This document shows, piece by piece, positions 17,801 to 24,601 of a stretch of DNA of 47,150 bases. The stretch comes from Deltaproteobacteria bacterium (GTDB lineage: Bacteria > Myxococcota > B64-G9). The position numbers were made by a program, and so were the translations under genes. The first letter of the stretch is position 1. Each line of letters begins with the position of its first letter. The notes under the pieces are model-generated. The model had not been told where the DNA came from, made no database searches, and worked only from the letters and a program-made list of their open reading frames with translations. The stretch lies in the NCBI GenBank assembly GCA_019307065.1, contig JAFDKH010000014.1, positions 1 to 47,150 of the forward strand, given 5' to 3'.

Positions 17801-19161
17801 GCATCGGCCTCGATATCACCGGCGGCAATAAGATATATGCTGGTGGGCACTGATCCGGGAGACTGGGTGCAAGTATAGCCGATCTTCATCCACTTGGGAG
17901 GATACCCGGGAGCACCCGCATCGTAATGGCGCGGCTCGGGGGTCTCACCGTTCTGATGCGAGACATAGTCCGACACATCAAAGTTCGAAGTCACCACCCC
18001 GGCCTTACCGCCATAACCCGGCTGGCCACCGGCGATGGCGCTGGTACCCAAAAGCGGAGTAAAGCTCTCTGGTCCGCCGCCATAATTGGTGGAGTCGCAA
18101 TAGGTCATGCCCCAGAACTCCTCTTTCCAGAAAATCATATTGTAACCGGCGTATTGGGCCCCCATATCGGTCGTACAAAATTCGGTTCGGGTACCGGTAC
18201 AAAAGTCATCGCCGGCCCCGCTGGGACAGGGCAGATCCCAACATTCACCAAAATTAGCAACCACGCCGTCACCAAAGTGGCCTTGATATCCTTCAGATCC
18301 GGCCTGGCCCTCACCGCCATTCAATTCGAACAAAACATAGGTCGAGGGCGGAGCTTCAAGACTGCCGATATAGATTTCGATATCACCGGCGTCTAGACCA
18401 TGGGCGCCGTCCAGCGGGTCATCGGCTGGGTCGACCTGGGGTTGATCTGAAGTTTTCTCTTCGGGTGTGGTCGTGATCTTGCCGGTTTGTTCGAAGACCA
18501 GTTCGCGGGCCCAAATTTTTACATTGGTACCCGGGAACCATAGCGGGCTGCGGATCACCAGTCGATCGGCAATCAGTTCCAGGCTCTTTAGATCTTTTCT
18601 CTGGCTGTAGCTGATCAGACGAGCTTCGTCTTCCAGATCGACGTCGAAGATCAACTCTTCGCCAATTATGGTTACATCGTAGGTCACTCGATCCAGGTAG
18701 TTGAACGATTCTGCCGGATTGCTGTCTAAGAGCTGAACAATCTCTTGTTGATACAAAGGCTGGGTGTGCTCGTCAGTACTAAAAACTGTTTTTTCGGCCG
18801 GCAACCTGGGCATCGGGTGGACATCAAAAGCCTGGGAGGCGGTTTCAGAACCGTCTCTTCCGACTAACATTACGCTAAAAGAGCGTTTGTCCTCTTCGGA
18901 AGGCGTGTAACGAAAGACCCAACTATCGGAATCATCAAGCGCAGCCTCAACCGAGTATTCACCTTTTGGTTGCGGGGTGACCATGACATCAAAACTGGCC
19001 GAGGAGTGTCCCTCCCAGTGGGTATTGAATGTTAAAGTATCGCCATGCCAAATCGTAAGGCTTGGAATTTGCTCTATTTCGTAATCGGCAATCTCCGCCG
19101 AACCCGGCAACGAAAAACACATGATCAAAGCAACAACAACAGGTAAAATTTTATTAAGCAT
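14863..19161 (-). CDS. very large secreted coiled-coil protein with a membrane-interrupted Fn3-like C-terminus
   Basis: A signal peptide (1-22) is followed by an Ig-like region (about 28-115). Near 275-300 is a Gly-rich GGxGQxG turn region with many Cys/Tyr. A long helical part (about 500-960) has several heptad-like stretches and a hydrophobic Gly-rich core near 690-740. More beta-rich domains follow, and then an Fn3-like domain whose two halves (about 1300-1342 and 1393-1432) are separated by two hydrophobic segments, an RRRK turn and SCGGGSSG. The 1432-residue product starts at ATG 19161, with GGAG upstream. I do not recognise the family; the layout suggests a surface or toxin-like protein anchored in the envelope. 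The gene heads the minus-strand trio. Confidence 0.75.
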   Translation of the reverse strand: MLNKILPVVVALIMCFSLPGSAEIADYEIEQIPSLTIWHGDTLTFNTHWEGHSSASFDVMVTPQPKGEYSVEAALDDSDSWVFRYTPSEEDKRSFSVMLVGRDGSETASQAFDVHPMPRLPAEKTVFSTDEHTQPLYQQEIVQLLDSNPAESFNYLDRVTYDVTIIGEELIFDVDLEDEARLISYSQRKDLKSLELIADRLVIRSPLWFPGTNVKIWARELVFEQTGKITTTPEEKTSDQPQVDPADDPLDGAHGLDAGDIEIYIGSLEAPPSTYVLFELNGGEGQAGSEGYQGHFGDGVVANFGECWDLPCPSGAGDDFCTGTRTEFCTTDMGAQYAGYNMIFWKEEFWGMTYCDSTNYGGGPESFTPLLGTSAIAGGQPGYGGKAGVVTSNFDVSDYVSHQNGETPEPRHYDAGAPGYPPKWMKIGYTCTQSPGSVPTSIYLIAAGDIEADAPAGTLPTDAADPNPEDKDWGAPRIVSEGHAHSYLHPLLFSKVLKTARTNYLSNRLSDVETSLKTHSQRIKTLLDDSEAWEATAEVTQGELGEAYDEMQIILEQIESGQDYFGNPAGWVPMLSFEINMAIFDQEIDHALNLLYLTYWIKKNAALGEKTLETLSAVRDELKKELQKALDSYDAAVDALPVLKNIGLNLESRTRQLQQRLMVIEEHLIQKAKANLMPPWWEVALRTGAKTAGMACKLIPVGQPYLGAVGDGISMLSNFDAEQPWESVMDMGTGGIDIFSGCMTTLHTSAVTSQQNALKKVDPTSEESIRISNLKTLRNSSAALSAGLTDIRSYLSNLEAPESEILVELEKLKAESEEFISVADQIVALLHDRAHVVDDLCVAMRDVAMLPNLITQFILELDAMGNEISHLEATLDKRAIMYLDDMEQRATDRLLKYHYFMAKAYEYRLLKPYTQPLDLAGLQEKLIAIGELFDPDFISSDDFMSFKALYQEKLSLVAEEIFTNYNDNRPEVSAPVHFELSEDELQLLNQGEQVVINLMEREPGLFSSSDENIRIVDISVFEKADGSFDITTEPVGDGYGSTAYVDIKLRHSGISTIKSNGDLYKFEHYSKNTTNPIEWGARYDPVNNVVDPIKPSLASESLLQALLPDSPVADLMIYSRPSAWAEIIVSKSENDDQQNINLTRLQLELIYDYSNKNTDLDLVEFDLRVSKKDYDAQDQLAVMEAEFMPYFIVSAADVNERQDGRGSFLRFYQASNSERLEIQASENYGRWKFSYWADEDGEQISEAISESFDLQTNRTVFAHYELDQYSLPNHSPLAPLQLMPEDRASGIDLRPQLSWEAASDPDQDPVSYYVTLCADPGFDGCAPVATSGSTTLDADLAGFGGVWLSLFFLIVCLSPVWGRRRKLHIVLILILALGMISAVVSCGGGSSGPTTFQPEEPLESGTTYYWKVLASDGRGGVTPSTVWQFTTK
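14986..15135 (-). other. membrane/lipobox-like segment nested in an Ig-type fold
   Basis: These bases encode residues about 1343-1392 of the large protein: a first hydrophobic helix (GGVWLSLFFLIVCLSPVW), the basic GRRRK, a second hydrophobic helix, and then VVSCGGGSSG, which looks like a lipobox with a Gly/Ser linker. On either side are matching halves of one Fn3-like domain (PVSYYVTLCADPGF before; TTYYWKVLASDGRGG after). Confidence 0.6.
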
Positions 19162-19351
19162 ATCTACTCCTTTACTGGAATTAATCAGGCAGGGCATACT
19201 AGGTAATATGCTGCAGATAGTCAATGGGCCAGTTGAAATTTGGATCGACGTTGGTGCTAATTCCTGGTAATTTCAAAATTACTATTCCTGAAAATGCGGT
19301 CGGTTGGCCCAATGAATCCGTCTACCTAACAACCGGCCGTGGAGGCATGGG

Positions 19352-22024
19352 ATGAGATTTTTCGCCGTCCTGGCCGTTTTCTTTCTATCCGGCGTCAGCG
19401 GCTTGATCTACCAGGTGATCTGGGTCCGGGTGTTCGGCAACGTTTTTGGTAACACGATCCACTCGGCCGCTCTGGTGACCGCGGTCTTCCTGCTTGGCCT
19501 CGGAGCCGGTGCCTACGTGATCGGCCGCTGGTCCGACAAGAAATTCTCCAAGAATCCCCTGGCACCTTTACGGCTGTATGCCTGGTCAGAGTTCCTGATC
19601 GGCGCCTTGGGCCTCATGCTGACTTTCGGGCTGCCCGAGCTGACCGGGCTGTCGGCTGCCTTCTCGTCCTACGAAGTCGACGCCAGCGGTTGGCACGAAT
19701 TGTCCTGGGGCAGCCACCTGTTCCGCTATTTCCTGGGAATCGTCCTGCTGGCGCCGGCGTCGTTCCTGATGGGCGGCACCCTGACCCTGTTGATCCGGTT
19801 CCTGGTCGCCAGGGATCTGAGCGCGGTCGGTTTGCGAATTGGCCTGCTCTACGGCGTCAATACCCTGGGCGCCGCAGTGGGCTGCTTCCTGACCGACTTC
19901 AGCCTGGTCCCCTGGATGGGCATCGGGAACACTCAGCTGACGGCGGTGGGACTGAACTGGGTGGCCGGCCTGGGCGCCCTGGCCGTCTACCTCCACCTGC
20001 GTAGACTGGGTCACTCACCTGCCGGGGCAATCCAGAATCAGGAGGCCATCGCAAAGGCCCCGCTCTCTAAGGGGGCACGCAGGATCACGCGCCTGGCATC
20101 CATCGCACTGTTTCTAACAGGATTCGGAGCCATGGGGATGGAGATGGTCTGGTTCCGCCACTTGATCTCCGAGATGGGAGCCTACCGACAGGTCTTCTCG
20201 TTGCTGCTGACGGTTATCCTGGCCGGGATCTGCCTCGGCGCTTCCTTGGGTGGAACCCTCCAACGCAGGCTCGGCCACTCGGCCCAGATGTTCATGGTGG
20301 TTCAGTGCGTCTTCGTCTGCTCAACCCTCCTGCTGTTGACCATAGTCGATGGAAAGCAGGATCCATCCTGGCTCCTGACCGACCAGGGGGTCCCGGCGTT
20401 TACCGAACCATTCTCGCGCCGCCTTCGGGAAGTCCTGGGTCAGCTGAGCCTGATCCTGCCAACGATCGGCCTGCCGGCAATCATGATGGGCTTTAGCTTC
20501 CCGCTGGCAAACGCCCTCGCCCAGCGCTCAACGACGAGCGTGGGAGGTCGGGCGGGAACCCTCTATCTCTGGAACACCTTCGGCAACGTGCTCGGGTCGC
20601 TCGCGGCCGGATTCGTGTTGCTGCCGATCCTGGGCTATCAGATAAGCACATCCATATTCGTCATGTGCGCAGCATTCACCATAATTCCGCTCCAGGCCCT
20701 CGCCACCCAGGAGGTTAAGGAAAGCGGACCAGGGGCTAAAACCTCCAAACGCACCCTCGTGGGTTGCTTGCTCTTTTCCTTTGCAGCCCTGGGCGCATTC
20801 GGTCTGTTGCCCGGCGACTACCTGCTTGAAAAGTCCTTCGTAAACACCTACCGCAGTCCTGACTCCCGGGTCGTTCGGCTCCACGAGAGCATGACCGGGA
20901 CGCTGATGGTCACCGTGGAGGAGGGTACCCACTGGCTCCACACCGATGGCCATCCCATGTCCAGCACTAACTTTTATGGCCAACGCTACATGCGGGCCTT
21001 TTCCCATTTCCCGCTCATCCTGGCCGACTCCCCAAGAAGGGTCCTGGTGATCTGCTTTGGAGTGGGGACTACCCTGCACGCAGCATCGCTGCACAAGAGC
21101 CTGGATCAACTCGAGGTGGCCGACTTGTCCAGGGCGATCCTCGAACACGCGGTTTATTTCCGCGCCAACAACCAAGGCGTCCTCAAAGATCCGCGGGTGA
21201 AGGTTTACGTCAACGACGGTCGCCACCACCTCCTTATGCAGCCTGAACATTCCTACGATCTGATAACCCTCGAACCGCCGCCGATCTCACTCGCCGGGGT
21301 TTCGTCTCTGTACACCAAGGAGTTCTACGAGCTAGTCAAGAGTCGGCTGGGCCCTGGCGGATACATCACCCAGTGGTTGCCGTTCTACCAGCTCGATGGG
21401 GATGCCACCCTCTCGGTGGTCCGTGCTTTCATCGACGTTTTCCCCGATTCGGTGCTGCTCAACGGCACCTCGCGGGATATGATCCTGATGGGCAGGAAGG
21501 ATGGCGGGATCACCTTCGACATCGACAAGGTCGAGTCCTACCTGGCTGACAATCCGGCCGTCCAGCGCGACCTCGATGCGATCAAGCTGGGGACACTGAC
21601 CGAATTGGCGGGAAGTTTCGCGGCCTCCAGCGAAACCCTCGAGAAGGCGACACGGGCCGTGGCCGCAACGACCGATGATCGTCCTGCGATGGAGTACTCG
21701 GTCCACTCAAAACTTCGGGCCACCTACCTGGAGAAGGGCTTGTTCGACACCCGTGCCGCCGCGAGCTGGTGCCCGACTTGCTTCAGCCCCGATCGCAAGA
21801 ACGGTGACCTGGCCCACCTGTCCGCCTTTCTGGACATCATGCAGACGATCTACGACAGCGAGGTGTTCCGCTCACCCCGTGGCAACTTCGATGACAGGGG
21901 CCGCTTGCCCTTCGACCGGGGCGATCCAGCGGCGGAGGCAGCGCTGGCCTCCTCGCCCTACCTCACCTGGTTGATCGGCACAATCAAACGGACCAGAGCC
22001 ACGCCCAGCAGAAGTCGAGAATAG
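19352..22024 (+). CDS. fused membrane transporter-like / spermidine-synthase-like protein
   Basis: The 890 residues start with many membrane spans (to about 495; the first is FFAVLAVFFLSGVSGLIYQV, with the SGxxGLIYQ motif of fused MFS/spermidine-synthase proteins). A Rossmann methyltransferase-like domain follows (about 520-760), with RVLVICFGVGTT at about 564-575 in place of the GGGDG site and YDLITLEPPP in place of the catalytic Asp motif. Polyamine synthesis is therefore unlikely; a membrane-bound SAM or amine-group reaction is possible. GGAGG at 19341-19345 precedes the ATG by six bases. The last 36 codons are duplicated at 24460-24567. It is GC-rich, like the next gene. Confidence 0.82.
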   Translation: MRFFAVLAVFFLSGVSGLIYQVIWVRVFGNVFGNTIHSAALVTAVFLLGLGAGAYVIGRWSDKKFSKNPLAPLRLYAWSEFLIGALGLMLTFGLPELTGLSAAFSSYEVDASGWHELSWGSHLFRYFLGIVLLAPASFLMGGTLTLLIRFLVARDLSAVGLRIGLLYGVNTLGAAVGCFLTDFSLVPWMGIGNTQLTAVGLNWVAGLGALAVYLHLRRLGHSPAGAIQNQEAIAKAPLSKGARRITRLASIALFLTGFGAMGMEMVWFRHLISEMGAYRQVFSLLLTVILAGICLGASLGGTLQRRLGHSAQMFMVVQCVFVCSTLLLLTIVDGKQDPSWLLTDQGVPAFTEPFSRRLREVLGQLSLILPTIGLPAIMMGFSFPLANALAQRSTTSVGGRAGTLYLWNTFGNVLGSLAAGFVLLPILGYQISTSIFVMCAAFTIIPLQALATQEVKESGPGAKTSKRTLVGCLLFSFAALGAFGLLPGDYLLEKSFVNTYRSPDSRVVRLHESMTGTLMVTVEEGTHWLHTDGHPMSSTNFYGQRYMRAFSHFPLILADSPRRVLVICFGVGTTLHAASLHKSLDQLEVADLSRAILEHAVYFRANNQGVLKDPRVKVYVNDGRHHLLMQPEHSYDLITLEPPPISLAGVSSLYTKEFYELVKSRLGPGGYITQWLPFYQLDGDATLSVVRAFIDVFPDSVLLNGTSRDMILMGRKDGGITFDIDKVESYLADNPAVQRDLDAIKLGTLTELAGSFAASSETLEKATRAVAATTDDRPAMEYSVHSKLRATYLEKGLFDTRAAASWCPTCFSPDRKNGDLAHLSAFLDIMQTIYDSEVFRSPRGNFDDRGRLPFDRGDPAAEAALASSPYLTWLIGTIKRTRATPSRSRE
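21898..22005 (+). repeat. 108-bp direct repeat, copy 1 (inside gene)
   Basis: The 3' end of the spermidine-synthase-like gene. It matches 24460-24567 with two differences (C/T at 21994 and at 21999). Copy offset is 2562 bases, same orientation. After 22005 the two copies diverge completely. Confidence 0.95.
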
Positions 22025-22086
22025 TCGAGCAGGCCGGAACATTCCGGCGCGGAAGGTCTCCCAGTTGATGAGGAGGAATTCAAAAG

Positions 22087-22899
22087 GTGCTCAACGCGGT
22101 TGGCGATTTCTTCATTGAAGGCGGGGACTTCATGTACGGAGTCTTCGGGGTAGCTCTTCTCGTCCTGTTGATCGCGGCAAACCATGGCCGGGTCCTGATC
22201 CGTTCTGCACGCGCGCCCGCGGCTCCGCTCCGGCGCCAGGGACGGGGACTTCGGTACCTGTCTGCCCTTGGCTGCCTGGCTGTCTTGCTCGGTGTGCTCG
22301 GCGCCGTCTATGGACTGATCGAGGCTATACATTGTTGTTGCCTGCTGGAGAACAAGGCTGCTTTCATCGCCAAGCATCTCTCCGAGGTGATGAACTGCAC
22401 CGTGTTCGGTCTGGCGACCGCCATCGTTGCCCTGCTGCTCCACTGCCTGTTCGGGCAGGCGCCCGAGGAATCCCGGCGTCACTCCGCTCTGATGCGCGCT
22501 TCGGTGATCTGTCTGCTGTGCCTGCTTACATGTTTTTTGGCAATGGGCATGTCCTTGGTCCCTACGGTTGGCTCGCTGCCGGTCCGGTTCGAGCGGAATA
22601 CCAATCAGACAGGGGAGGACGGGAAGCACCGGGATCGAAACTGGCGACTGATGGTAGCGCCAGACCGGTATATATTTTACGCCCCCGGTAGCGCCCAGGT
22701 CGAGATCCCCAGGGGGAATCTATGGCGGGTCACGAGTACCCTTCGGAACGAACTCGACTGGGCGGGTCGGACAACCAACCAGGACAGGCCGGGATTCGTA
22801 GTCCAGTGCCACGACGCTATCAGTCTCCAGGAGCTGGTATCCGTCCTCGACGCCTGCCGAGCCGCGGGGTTTTCAGACATCTGCATCACCGACTCGTAG
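22087..22899 (+). CDS. ExbB-ExbD-like fusion protein
   Basis: The start is GTG with GAGGAGGAATTC upstream. In the 270-residue product, span 1 lies at about 16-31. The TolQ/MotA/ExbB core has spans at about 58-80 and 104-123 (GVLGAVYGLIEAI and CTVFGLATAIVALL, typical of ExbB). A fourth span follows at about 136-156, then an ExbD-like periplasmic domain at 176-270 (PDRYIFYAPGSAQVEI, PGFVVQCHDAISLQEL, LDACRAAGFSDICI). In ExbD/TolR the single span carries an essential Asp; here ICLLCLLTCFLAMG has none. TonB-type energising as known is therefore doubtful. It lies 62 bases behind the previous gene and ends before a terminator. The fusion call rests on domain order and motifs. Confidence 0.68.
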   Translation: MLNAVGDFFIEGGDFMYGVFGVALLVLLIAANHGRVLIRSARAPAAPLRRQGRGLRYLSALGCLAVLLGVLGAVYGLIEAIHCCCLLENKAAFIAKHLSEVMNCTVFGLATAIVALLLHCLFGQAPEESRRHSALMRASVICLLCLLTCFLAMGMSLVPTVGSLPVRFERNTNQTGEDGKHRDRNWRLMVAPDRYIFYAPGSAQVEIPRGNLWRVTSTLRNELDWAGRTTNQDRPGFVVQCHDAISLQELVSVLDACRAAGFSDICITDS

Positions 22900-22913
22900 C
22901 CTGGCTGGCTTGG

Positions 22914-22963
22914 CTTGGTTGTAAGTTCGCCGGGGCAGCTTGGTTGTAAGTTCGCCGGGGCAG
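22914..22963 (+). repeat. two tandem copies of a 25-bp unit
   Basis: The unit CTTGGTTGTAAGTTCGCCGG plus GGCAG occurs at 22914-22938 and again at 22939-22963. It duplicates the 5' half of the terminator hairpin that follows. Confidence 0.9.
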
Positions 22964-22985
22964 CTGCCCGGCGTCTTTTTGTATG
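22939..22985 (+). repeat. 47-bp direct repeat, right copy
   Basis: About 42 of 47 positions match 10721-10767, same orientation. It contains the terminator after the ExbB-ExbD fusion. Confidence 0.75.
22953..22980 (+). terminator. rho-independent terminator
   Basis: A 7-bp stem CGCCGGG (22953-22959) pairs with CCCGGCG (22967-22973) around GCAGCTG, followed by TCTTTTT. It ends the transcript of the ExbB-ExbD fusion. Confidence 0.75.
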
Positions 22986-22994
22986 ATCTCCCCT

Positions 22995-23122
22995 CCCTCA
23001 GGGTGCCAGCCGAGTAGTTAAGTAACACGTCTAAGACAAGCGCCCCCCTCCCTCAGGGTGCCCTCAGGGTGCCAGCCGAGTAGTTAAGTAACACGTCTAA
23101 GACAAGCGCCCCCCTCCTCAGG
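22995..23122 (+). repeat. 66-bp tandem duplication
   Basis: 22995-23060 and 23061-23122 are tandem copies, identical until one C is lost near 23117. The shared core runs from CCCTCAGGGTGCCAG through TAGTTAAGTAACACG to GCGCCCCCCTC. The remaining bases to 23307 hold no gene that I can support. The copies are adjacent without spacers, so this is not a CRISPR array. Confidence 0.85.
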
Positions 23123-23307
23123 TGGGTGGTTTTCCGATCTATTTCAGATTTTGCATTCTTGTTTTCGTGAACACCTAGCAACACGTGGCTAGATTGACAA
23201 TTTTGGTGTCTTTTGGAGAAAAAGGCAGATCTGAACGACATCTGGAAGGTGCTACGAACTTTTTATTGATTCTCATTTTTCAGCAAGACAGATCAATTAC
23301 TTCAACA

Positions 23308-24240
23308 TCAAGTAGGCGCCGGACTGGGATCATTGAAAGCGAGTGCGGGAGGAAAACAGTTTTTTGGAAACTCGACATCCAGTATCCCCCTGCGCAGCTT
23401 TTTGGCGGCTACTTGGTAAAGCCAGACGAACCAGCGATATTCATCCCGATATTCAAACCACTTTTGCCGACTCGAACAGTGACAAAGCGGCGCCGGGCTT
23501 TTCTTTGCCTTGCGCGGTCGTCTGTGCGCCGACTGGATGAGCACTCCTTTTACTCCTAACACTGATCCCCTTTCTTTTCGCAAACGTTCGTGTGTCTCGT
23601 GCTCGATATCTTCGATTATTTGCATGATTCGTTCTTTGTTTTCTTCAGAGTCCAACTCGTCGAACCAGGGCAGGGGCGCCAACGGTACTTCGTACTGACT
23701 TTCGAAATCAGTTTGTTCGTACTCCTTTGCCTGGCGTCTGGCTTCATATTCAGCGCTGCGGTCGTACCAGACACCCGAGAGTTTTTCATCTTCGGTCAGG
23801 GCCTTTACGCAATTGACACCCGGCCATTCAACCGGACGCATAACCAGGCCTTCCTTGCACCCATGCGATAGCAAATACTTCACTTTTTTCAATAAGGCTC
23901 CGTTGTCGAGAATGGGAATTGCAGTATAACGGCGTCCCCAGAACTTCTCCTTCCATGTATGTAGTCTGCCAGCCTCGCGGGCTAAGTTGCTGTTTACGTA
24001 GCACATGAAACGAGCGAGCAGAGCGACGTTTTTTGCAGTTACGATGAGGTGGATATGATTCGAGACGACAACAACCAGATGCAGTAAAACAGGATAAAAT
24101 GTTAGGGCTCTTCCCAAGATGCCGAGAACGATTTTGTTTAGTTGTGCTGACGGCTTGAGAAGCAACCTGCCCTGGATTGTACGGCAGGTAATCTCGAAGA
24201 TTGTGTTCTCTTCTTTCATGTATCTCAATCGTCTGGCCAT
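23308..24240 (-). CDS. REP-associated HUH (Y1) transposase-like protein
   Basis: The product from ATG 24240 has 310 residues and starts ARRLRYMKEENTIFEITCRT, as many delta-proteobacterial members of this family do. It carries the HUH metal motif in VSNHIHLIV, and the downstream FMCYVNSNLARE and KFWGRRYTAIPI blocks of the family. The C-terminal half is charged (about 200-310). A longer frame to 24408 has no ribosome site and runs into a palindrome. Such single-copy RAYT proteins act on REP palindromes rather than forming classical insertion sequences. GC is lower than in the flanking genes, consistent with transfer. Confidence 0.8.
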   Translation of the reverse strand: MARRLRYMKEENTIFEITCRTIQGRLLLKPSAQLNKIVLGILGRALTFYPVLLHLVVVVSNHIHLIVTAKNVALLARFMCYVNSNLAREAGRLHTWKEKFWGRRYTAIPILDNGALLKKVKYLLSHGCKEGLVMRPVEWPGVNCVKALTEDEKLSGVWYDRSAEYEARRQAKEYEQTDFESQYEVPLAPLPWFDELDSEENKERIMQIIEDIEHETHERLRKERGSVLGVKGVLIQSAHRRPRKAKKSPAPLCHCSSRQKWFEYRDEYRWFVWLYQVAAKKLRRGILDVEFPKNCFPPALAFNDPSPAPT

Positions 24241-24356
24241 GAACAGAAAGCAGATGCAAGTTTGTTGCCAAGGAGGGAATATTAAGCGGCGATTGTGTAA
24301 CTTGCGAGAATCAAATAGAATGTGAATCTCAATGACGTACATTGTGGAGGGTGAGA

Positions 24357-24373
24357 TGTCCGGATTCCGGACA
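24357..24373. repeat. REP-like palindrome upstream of the transposase
   Basis: TGTCCGG, an ATT loop and CCGGACA form a perfect 7-bp hairpin about 115 bases upstream of the transposase start. A second, weaker pair GTGTA/TACAC follows at 24376-24393. Its position suggests a transposase recognition element; no matching copy was found on the other side of the gene. Confidence 0.5.
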
Positions 24374-24403
24374 CGGTGTATGATTACGCTACACGATTCG
24401 GGT

Positions 24404-24459
24404 GGCACCTTTTTTTTGGCACCTTTTTTTTGGCACCTTTTTTTTGCACCTTTTTTTTT
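24404..24459 (+). repeat. four tandem copies of a 14-bp poly-T unit
   Basis: GGCACC followed by eight T residues repeats at 24404, 24418 and 24432; the unit at 24446 is a variant with one G fewer and nine T residues. The array abuts the second copy of the 108-bp duplication, so it marks a rearrangement or replication-slippage junction. Long T runs are also prone to assembly error. Confidence 0.9.
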
Positions 24460-24601
24460 GGGCCGCTTGCCCTTCGACCGGGGCGATCCAGCGGCGGAGG
24501 CAGCGCTGGCCTCCTCGCCCTACCTCACCTGGTTGATCGGCACAATCAAACGGACTAGAGTCACGCCTACCGAAGGGAGGCCCCATGTTTTTCTGCCGTA
24601 G
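24460..24601 (+). pseudogene. orphan 3' fragment of the spermidine-synthase-like gene
   Basis: 108 bases (24460-24567) repeat 21898-22005 with two changes, still in frame (GRLPFDRGDPAAEAALASSP...). They then continue TPTEGRPHVFLP to a TAG at 24599-24601, overlapping the start of the next lipoprotein gene. There is no start codon or upstream domain, so this is a fragment. It may preserve the ancestral end of the gene, when it directly overlapped the lipoprotein gene. Confidence 0.8.

Noticed and set aside
20528..21250. Minus-strand 240-codon frame inside the spermidine-synthase-like gene
   Set aside because: A shadow of the GC-rich plus-strand gene; composition is rich in His/Gln/Glu and no domain is visible.
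21958..22629. Minus-strand 223-codon frame across the fusion-gene start
   Set aside because: It overlaps two plus-strand genes and has the Gln/Asp/Arg-rich composition of an antisense frame.
22995..23122. Possible CRISPR array
   Set aside because: The 66-bp copies are directly adjacent with no unique spacers and only two copies; no cas genes are in the window.
24404..24459. Sigma54-type promoter (TGGCAC ... TTGCA)
   Set aside because: The GG to GC distance is 12 bases where 10 are required, and the match arises from the tandem repeat.
24332..24601. A separate small plus-strand gene
   Set aside because: Its second half is a near-exact copy of the 3' end of the upstream gene and its first half runs through the palindrome and poly-T array, so it is treated as a fragment.
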